In this document: one piece after another, positions 59,022 through 64,000 of the stretch
How positions within the stretch are numbered: the first letter of the stretch is position 1
Layout of the letters: the number at the start of each line of letters is the position of its first letter
Assembly (NCBI RefSeq): GCF_965228705.1
Contig: NZ_OZ245832.1
Coordinates: 1,116,001-1,180,000, forward strand
Direction of reading: 5' to 3'
Source: Croceimicrobium sp965228705
Lineage (GTDB): Bacteria > Bacteroidota > Bacteroidia > Flavobacteriales > Schleiferiaceae
DNA: 64,000 nt
Notes under the pieces: model-generated
Seen by the model: only the letters and a program-made list of their open reading frames with translations
Database searches by the model: none
What the model was told of the DNA's origin: nothing
Program-made: the position numbers and the translations under genes

Positions 59022-60800
59022 TTACATTCGATTGGGCACCTCAATACCAAGGAGGGCCATTGCATTTTTCACTACAGCCGCCGTTTTACGGGACAAATCT
59101 ACTCTGAAGGCTACCGCTGCTCCATCCTCATCATTTAAGATACTCACTTGTTGATAGAAGGCATTGTACATCTTCACCAAATCATAGGTATAATTCGCAA
59201 TTACCGAAGGCGCTTTGTCTTTAGCTGCTTCCAATACCATTTCCGGGAAGTTCAGCACGGCTTTGATTAAATCGCGTTCCTGACTGATTAAGTCGGTATA
59301 ATTTCCGGTAGCAGAACCATTCATTTCCTCCGCCTTTCGCAATAATGACTGGATACGAGCATGAGTGTACTGAATAAATGGACCGGTATTGCCCTGAAAA
59401 TCCACCGACTCCTCCGGATTGAACAGCATGCGTTTTTTAGGATCTACTTTCAGCATGAAATACTTCAATGCCCCCATGCCAATCATGTGATGCAATTCAG
59501 CTTTAGTAGCCTCGTCGATACCATCCGTTTTTCCTAATTCCTCTGAAATCCGACGGGCAGTATCCTTCATCTCATCCATCAGATCATCGGCGTCCACCAC
59601 AGTTCCCTCTCGAGACTTCATCTTGCCGGAAGGCAGATCTACCATACCATAGCTTAAATGGTATAATTGCTCGGCCCACTTATAACCCAATTTCTTGAGG
59701 ATGGCGAAAAGCACCTTAAAGTGATGATCCTGCTCATTACCTACGGTATAGATCATACCATCGATACCAAAGTCTTCATAACGCTGAATGGCAGTACCAA
59801 TATCCTGGGTCATATATACGCTGGTTCCATCCTTTCGGAGAAGGAGTTTTTGCCCCAGGTTTTCAGCTTCCAAATCACACCAAACGGAGCCATCTTCCTT
59901 TTGAAAGAAAAGTCCTTTAGCTAATCCATCTTCCACCACTTGCTTCCCTAAAATATAGGTATCGCTTTCGTAATAGTTCTTATCGAAGTTTACGCCTAAA
60001 CGTTGGTAGGTCTCATTAAAGCCTGCATATACCCAGCTATTCATGGTTTTCCAGAGTGCCACGGTAGCTTCATCGCCCTGTTCCCACTTACGCAGGGTTT
60101 CACGCGCTTCTTGAAGGATAGGCGCTTCTTCCTTAGCTTCATCTTCTGTTTTTCCAGCAGCGATAAGCTCCGCAATTTGGGCTTTGTAGGCCTTATCAAA
60201 CTCTACATAGTATTTACCCACCAGATGATCGCCTTTCAAAGCTGAAGTTTCCGGGCTTTCATCATTGGCAAATTTCTGCCAGGCCACCATGCTCTTACAA
60301 ATATGGATTCCCCGATCGTTAATGATCTGAACCTTCTTTACATTCTTTCCGGCTGCAGCCAGGATATTTGATACCGAATAACCTAAAAGGATATTACGGA
60401 TATGCCCCAAGTGTAAAGGTTTGTTGGTATTGGGTGAAGAATATTCTACCAATATGGTTTCATTGCCTTTCGGCTGATGACCGTAATTTTCCAAATCCTG
60501 AATTCCGTGCAAGCAAGCTAACCAGTAGTCTGAGCTAATTTCCACGTTCAAAAAGCCCTTAATCACATTAAAGGAATGAACCTCCGCCATGCGTTCTTGC
60601 AAAGCGGTTCCAATTTCTTCTGCGGTGGCTTCCGGCTTTTTCTTGCTGGATCGCAGGTATGGAAATACCACCAAAGTAAGGTCACCTTCAAATTCTTTAC
60701 GAGTAGGCTGCCAATCCATGGGAGCATTCTCTAATCCATAAAGTGCTTTTAAAAGCTCTGAGGTTTCCGCTTGTAAGCGGTTCAGGATATCGTGCTGCAT
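59022..60800 (-). CDS. argS: Arginyl-tRNA synthetase
   Basis: ArgS charges tRNA-Arg. The 592-residue class I enzyme has an N-terminal Add-1 domain, the HIGH motif in NKPLHLGHIRN, GVNFDKNYYESDTY, the KMSKS-equivalent MKSREGTVVDADDL and a DALR anticodon domain with FIQYTHARIQSL. The length is normal. It starts with ATG overlapping the arginase stop by one base (TAATG-type), so it is translated with arginase. It has no promoter of its own that I can see. Confidence 0.97.
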   Translation of the reverse strand: MQHDILNRLQAETSELLKALYGLENAPMDWQPTRKEFEGDLTLVVFPYLRSSKKKPEATAEEIGTALQERMAEVHSFNVIKGFLNVEISSDYWLACLHGIQDLENYGHQPKGNETILVEYSSPNTNKPLHLGHIRNILLGYSVSNILAAAGKNVKKVQIINDRGIHICKSMVAWQKFANDESPETSALKGDHLVGKYYVEFDKAYKAQIAELIAAGKTEDEAKEEAPILQEARETLRKWEQGDEATVALWKTMNSWVYAGFNETYQRLGVNFDKNYYESDTYILGKQVVEDGLAKGLFFQKEDGSVWCDLEAENLGQKLLLRKDGTSVYMTQDIGTAIQRYEDFGIDGMIYTVGNEQDHHFKVLFAILKKLGYKWAEQLYHLSYGMVDLPSGKMKSREGTVVDADDLMDEMKDTARRISEELGKTDGIDEATKAELHHMIGMGALKYFMLKVDPKKRMLFNPEESVDFQGNTGPFIQYTHARIQSLLRKAEEMNGSATGNYTDLISQERDLIKAVLNFPEMVLEAAKDKAPSVIANYTYDLVKMYNAFYQQVSILNDEDGAAVAFRVDLSRKTAAVVKNAMALLGIEVPNRM

Positions 60801-61753
60801 TAGTTCTGTTCTTGCGCTTCGATTTGTTCGTAAACGGGTTTAAATATGCGGAAGGCCGTTTCGGCCATCGAATTTCCTTTTTTATCCAATAAGGGGTTGA
60901 TCTCTACCATTTCAAAGCAGATAAATCGAGGGTCTTTCAAAAGAGTTAATACAATTTCTCTGGCCTCTTCTTCATTAAATCCTCCAGGTACTGGTGTTCC
61001 CGTTCCCTCGCTTATGCTGGGGTCCATAGAATCTACATCGAAGGAGAGGTATAAAATTTCGCAATCCCCCAAATACTCCAGGCTTTCCTTACAAATGGCT
61101 GCAATTCCTTGCTCGCGAACCTCTTCTACAGTGTAATTAGGAATCTCATACTTTTCCATAATTACATCCTCGGGCGTTTCGGTACTGCGCACTCCGATGT
61201 ATACCAGGTCTTGCGGTAGAACTCTTTGATTTGATCCCTTCATCTCATTCCAATGCCAAATAGTCTCCTGTTCCGGTTGATTGTTTTGGCATTCTAAATT
61301 ATCCTCGTGAATGGCAGTGGCCAATGGCATACCGTGAACATTTCCACTAGGACTGGTATAAGGGCTGTGTAGATCGGCATGGGCATCTACCCAAATTACC
61401 CCTAGGCGTTTATTAGGAAAAGCTTTTTTGATACCGGCAATGGTACCTCCGGCACTACTGTGATCCCCGGCAACTATTAAAGGAAACTGATCATCGCGTA
61501 AGCTCTGATTCACCACGTTTTCAATGCGATTGTACATTTCAGCGATACCGTCTAGTCGCTTGGCATAGTTTAAATCAGTTTCCTGATATAAATGATGATT
61601 TACGGTTTCCAATCTTATTTCAGGGTGACGAAGGAAAAAGCTTCGATCGTATTGCAAACTGGCAATTTGCATGGCGTCTAATCCCAGAGAAGAACCGCGG
61701 GTTCCGGCGCCTAATTCTGAGGTAACTCCAATTATTTGTAATCGCTTAGACAT
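60800..61753 (-). CDS. Arginase-family ureohydrolase
   Basis: The 317-residue protein has all manganese-ligand motifs: AGDHSSAGG (with His), VIWVDAHADLHSP and SFDVDSMDPSISEGTGTP. The start is ATG 61753 (MSKRLQIIGV); a TTG further up is unlikely. It should cleave arginine to ornithine and urea, although agmatinase-like specificity cannot be excluded by eye; the PxxPG-type loop (EGTGTPVPGG) fits arginase. It is overlapped by argS downstream, which links arginine breakdown and charging. Confidence 0.9.
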   Translation of the reverse strand: MSKRLQIIGVTSELGAGTRGSSLGLDAMQIASLQYDRSFFLRHPEIRLETVNHHLYQETDLNYAKRLDGIAEMYNRIENVVNQSLRDDQFPLIVAGDHSSAGGTIAGIKKAFPNKRLGVIWVDAHADLHSPYTSPSGNVHGMPLATAIHEDNLECQNNQPEQETIWHWNEMKGSNQRVLPQDLVYIGVRSTETPEDVIMEKYEIPNYTVEEVREQGIAAICKESLEYLGDCEILYLSFDVDSMDPSISEGTGTPVPGGFNEEEAREIVLTLLKDPRFICFEMVEINPLLDKKGNSMAETAFRIFKPVYEQIEAQEQN

Positions 61754-61774
61754 ATTGTGCTTTTTGAGAGGCCG

Positions 61775-61782
61775 CAAAATTA
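61775..61782 (-). promoter_or_regulatory. -7 promoter element of arginase-argS
   Basis: On the minus strand it reads TAATTTTG, an exact TAnnTTTG, 21 nt before the arginase ATG. No clear -33 box. Confidence 0.5.
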
Positions 61783-61925
61783 GGGAAAAGGTGTTGAGCT
61801 ACTTAATATCGATCAGCCTATTTCGCCCTTCAACTTAGTGTTAGATGCAATTCCCCAGAAAGAGAGCTCTATCACCTTTTTACCCTATAAAAGTGTGTAG
61901 CTTCGCATTAAATAGGCTATTGATT

Positions 61926-62558
61926 ATGCAAGTAAAAGTCGATGTTCAAAATCACTGGGAAAAGATTTACAGCGAAAAAGAAAGCACCATGCTTAGCTGG
62001 TATCAAGAAGTCCCGGATAGCTCGATGAACTGGATTAATCAATTGGAGCTTAATCCAAACGCAAATATTTTAGACGTAGGGGGTGGTGACAGCCGATTAG
62101 TGGATAAGCTCACTTCCAAAGGTTTTAAACAAGTTACTGTTTTAGACCTTTCGGCGAAAGCCCTTGAAAAAGCCCGCAAACGACTTGGTCACACTGCTTT
62201 AAATGTAAAGTGGCTTGCTCAAAATATTCTGGACTATAAGCCTTCTGAAAATGTGGATTTCTGGCATGATCGCGCCGCCTTTCACTTTTTACGTGAAAGC
62301 GGTGAAATTCAACAGTACAAAGATTTGGCCGCAGCAGCCATTCGACCTGGAGGCTATCTTCTGGTTGCTACCTTTTCGGATCAAGGTCCACTAAAATGTA
62401 GTGGCTTGGAAGTAAGTCGCTATGGTGAGGCTGATCTTGAAGCACTTTTTGCGGACCATTTTGAGGTGATCGGGCATCAAAGAGAAATCCACAATACTCC
62501 CTTCGACAGCCATCAAGAATTCCTATTTATGTTGTTAAGGCGAAAAAAAAGGGACTGA
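61926..62558 (+). CDS. Class I SAM-dependent methyltransferase
   Basis: The 210-residue protein has the SAM-binding motif NILDVGGGDSRLVDKL, the acidic loop TVLDLSAKALEKARKRLG and the post-motif II region WHDRAAFHFL, typical of small class I methyltransferases. The start I use is ATG 61926 (MQVKVDVQNHWEKIY). A TAGCTTCG element at 61898-61905 precedes it, which excludes the longer frame. The acceptor is unknown; resemblance to thiopurine/arsenite-type methyltransferases is faint. Confidence 0.87.
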   Translation: MQVKVDVQNHWEKIYSEKESTMLSWYQEVPDSSMNWINQLELNPNANILDVGGGDSRLVDKLTSKGFKQVTVLDLSAKALEKARKRLGHTALNVKWLAQNILDYKPSENVDFWHDRAAFHFLRESGEIQQYKDLAAAAIRPGGYLLVATFSDQGPLKCSGLEVSRYGEADLEALFADHFEVIGHQREIHNTPFDSHQEFLFMLLRRKKRD

Positions 62559-62567
62559 ATGGTTTAA

Positions 62568-62617
62568 ATCGCCTTAAAAAACGATATATTTGAATATCGT
62601 AAAATAAGGCGATATAT
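62568..62617. promoter_or_regulatory. Nested inverted-repeat operator before the SatD-like gene
   Basis: Outer arms ATCGCCTTA (62568-62576) and TAAGGCGAT (62605-62613) enclose inner arms ACGATAT (62581-62587) and ATATCGT (62594-62600). CGATATAT also occurs as a direct repeat at 62582-62589 and 62610-62617, the second over the start codon. This looks like a high-affinity operator for autoregulation. Confidence 0.65.
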
Positions 62618-63215
62618 GTTAGCGGTAATTAGCGGAGATATCATTAAGTCATCAGCCCATAAGGCTCAAAACTACCAAGAGCCTTTAAAGCTGGAAGTTG
62701 CCGAAGGAAGAGTTGCCTATGGAGATTGGGCAATTTTCCAGGGTGATGGTTTTCAATTACGTTGCCCAGCTCAAGATGCCTTAAGGCAGGCCCTCCTTTT
62801 AAAGGCTCGGCTTAAGCAAAAAGATGGTCCCGATATTCGCTTAGCTATCGGCTTGGGGCCTGATGCACCAAGCTCGGTACCCATCAATGAAGATACCGGC
62901 CTGGCATATCAGTATTCCGGTCGTTTGTTAAAGGAGCTCAAAAAGCAAAGCCTCGCCTTCCGTTCGGATTATCACGATTTAGATACTACGCTCAATCTAA
63001 TGGCCAAATTGGCGATGTTAGTCGCAGATCATTGGACACCCCCCGTTGCAGAGCTCATTCATTTATCATTGCGAGATCCTCAACGCAATCAAAAAGATTT
63101 AATGCGCTTAAGCGGCAAATCTCAGAGCACGGTTTCCGAAGCTTTAAAACGCGGCGGTTTTGATGCCCTTTCCGATTTCGAAGCTTATTTTAGAGCTCAA
63201 ATCGAAGCTTTATGA
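62616..63215 (+). CDS. SatD-like protein with winged-helix end
   Basis: The 199-residue protein starts MLAVISGDIIKSS, as in SatD-family proteins, and ends in a helix-turn-helix (QKDLMRLSGKSQSTVSEALKRG), so it should bind DNA. The middle (about 55-130) is an alpha/beta domain resembling nucleotidyl-cyclase-like regions (IRLAIGLGPD, GLAYQYSGRLL), at low confidence. The start overlaps the operator described just upstream. The next gene overlaps by 4 nt (ATGA). Autorepression is an inference. Confidence 0.82.
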   Translation: MLAVISGDIIKSSAHKAQNYQEPLKLEVAEGRVAYGDWAIFQGDGFQLRCPAQDALRQALLLKARLKQKDGPDIRLAIGLGPDAPSSVPINEDTGLAYQYSGRLLKELKKQSLAFRSDYHDLDTTLNLMAKLAMLVADHWTPPVAELIHLSLRDPQRNQKDLMRLSGKSQSTVSEALKRGGFDALSDFEAYFRAQIEAL

Positions 63216-63928
63216 TCACTCTTTTTCTTCAGCTTTTGTTAGCACACTTTCTGGGAGATTTTGTGTTCCAAAGTCATGCCTGGGCTGAAGCCAAAGCTTT
63301 AAAAGGCTTTAAAAGCAGGGCCTTTTATTACCACATCCTGGTGCATGCCCTTCTCTTAATCCTTTGCACGGCCTTTCAATTTGAGCTTTGGCCCTGGTGG
63401 ATTTTGGTTGTTTTTAGTCACGCCCTAATTGACCAATTGAAATACCACTTCCGAAATTGGTTTAAGGCTCTGCCCCTCTTTATTGCTGATCAATTGGCAC
63501 ATATCTCCATCCTCGCCCTGGCAAGTTTTGCCAATTTTAATCAATGGCCCGATTTCTCCTTTTTACAAGGAGCTTCTTTCATCAGCTTGATTTTGGCTTT
63601 AATCTTCGTGAGTTTCGTGTCTTCTTTAATTATGCGATTGGTTATGCAGCAATGGGTATTGGATGAAGACCCTAAAGCGCATTCACTGGCTAAAGCCGGA
63701 TTGTACATTGGCGTGCTTGAACGACTTTTCGTCTTTGGTTTTATTGTCCTCAATCAATGGCAGGCAATAGGCCTTTTAATAGCTGCCAAGTCGGTTTTTC
63801 GCTTTGGAGATCTTTCTCGTGCCAAGGACCGTAAGCTCACCGAGTACGTGCTTATCGGGACCTTACTTAGCTTTGCTCTGGCTATGGCCACAGGTCTTAT
63901 CTATCTTGAAATAATTAAAGTGATTTAA
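63212..63928 (+). CDS. DUF3307-family membrane protein
   Basis: The 238-residue protein has six or seven membrane helices and the DUF3307 signature LLAHFLGDFVFQSHAWAEAK, plus HALIDQLKYHFRN, two histidine/aspartate motifs in membrane context. It is translated together with the SatD-like protein. The SatD-DUF3307 pair recurs in Bacteroidota from memory; its function is unknown. Confidence 0.85.
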   Translation: MITLFLQLLLAHFLGDFVFQSHAWAEAKALKGFKSRAFYYHILVHALLLILCTAFQFELWPWWILVVFSHALIDQLKYHFRNWFKALPLFIADQLAHISILALASFANFNQWPDFSFLQGASFISLILALIFVSFVSSLIMRLVMQQWVLDEDPKAHSLAKAGLYIGVLERLFVFGFIVLNQWQAIGLLIAAKSVFRFGDLSRAKDRKLTEYVLIGTLLSFALAMATGLIYLEIIKVI

Positions 63929-63999
63929 TACGTCTCTCTTTGCATGGCCTTGACGATGCTACCTGGGCTTTGATCAAAAACATTTAAGTCGATAAATAG
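63865..63999 (-). CDS. Possible C-terminal fragment of a minus-strand gene entering the window
   Basis: A minus-strand frame is open from the window edge to a TAA at 63865-63867. Its visible part outside the neighbouring gene (LFIDLNVFDQSPGSIVKAMQ) looks protein-like. It would overlap the DUF3307 gene by 64 nt, which is unlike other junctions here, so either the gene is real with a long overlap or the frame is chance. Confidence 0.22.
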
Positions 64000-64000
64000 A

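Overview
The window looks like a chromosomal segment of a free-living, probably marine, member of the Bacteroidota (Flavobacteriales; a Cryomorphaceae/Schleiferiaceae-like lineage is my guess, not shown). The basis is the gene families (FadL-like outer-membrane barrel, OmpA/PD40 protein, AsmA protein, PadR-PspC pair, DUF4199, SatD-DUF3307 pair, class III pantothenate kinase) and the promoters. Many starts are preceded by a TAnnTTTG or TAnnTTCG -7 element, several with a TTG/TTTG box about 19 bases upstream, which is the Bacteroidota primary-sigma signature. Coding density is very high. I see no insertion sequence, phage, integron or CRISPR array, so this reads as core and near-core genome rather than an island.

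Layout. 1-3.1 kb (minus): coaX, an outer-membrane barrel and a TPR protein cut by the window edge. 3.2 kb: tRNA-Phe with terminator. 3.4-11.4 kb: a small membrane protein with a cytochrome-oxidase-like HDTYYV motif, then four sensor proteins (three complete histidine kinases and a 1025-residue multi-PAS protein with no ATPase domain), none beside a response regulator. 11.5-14.5 kb: hydrolase, msrB, trmD, rplS (with a probable leader RNA) and a small ORF. 14.4-21.7 kb (minus): OmpA/TPR/PD40 protein, AsmA protein, dicarboxylate/amino-acid symporter, aroC. 22-31.9 kb: AraC regulator, lpdA, RidA protein, pabA-like amidotransferase, zinc-ribbon protein, gyrB, fabI, rhomboid protease, DUF4199 protein, di-haem cytochrome c peroxidase, SdpI protein.

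32.1-38.5 kb (plus) is the most intriguing block: serine hydrolase, GshB-like ATP-grasp ligase, an N-formylglutamate amidohydrolase-like domain fused to a DUF1704 (QEGLA) metallopeptidase, NDH-2-like flavoprotein and NRDE/TANGO2 protein, almost without gaps. A ligase translationally overlapped with a two-domain hydrolase/peptidase suggests making and unmaking of a gamma-glutamyl or peptide-like bond. 38.6-41.2 kb: DUF4252-like/PadR/PspC operon with a repeated ATAGTACT motif over its promoter. 41.3-46.1 kb: HiPIP, duplicated-domain secreted protein, serine hydrolase, membrane LytTR protein, thioredoxin, PLP decarboxylase. 46.2-53.6 kb: glycosyltransferase, NamZ-type muramidase, FtsX/LolC-like permease, cystathionine beta-synthase-like enzyme, signal-less BtuF-like protein, hybrid kinase. 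53.6-61.8 kb: pyrD, smpB, DUF1361 protein, folD, ffh, and an arginase-argS overlap operon. 61.9-64 kb: methyltransferase and the SatD-DUF3307 pair behind a nested inverted-repeat operator.

Architecture. Six of eleven convergent junctions have stop codons interlocked by exactly 4 nt (CTAA, TTAG or CTAG), leaving no room for a terminator. Stem-loop terminators appear mainly where genes are not interlocked.
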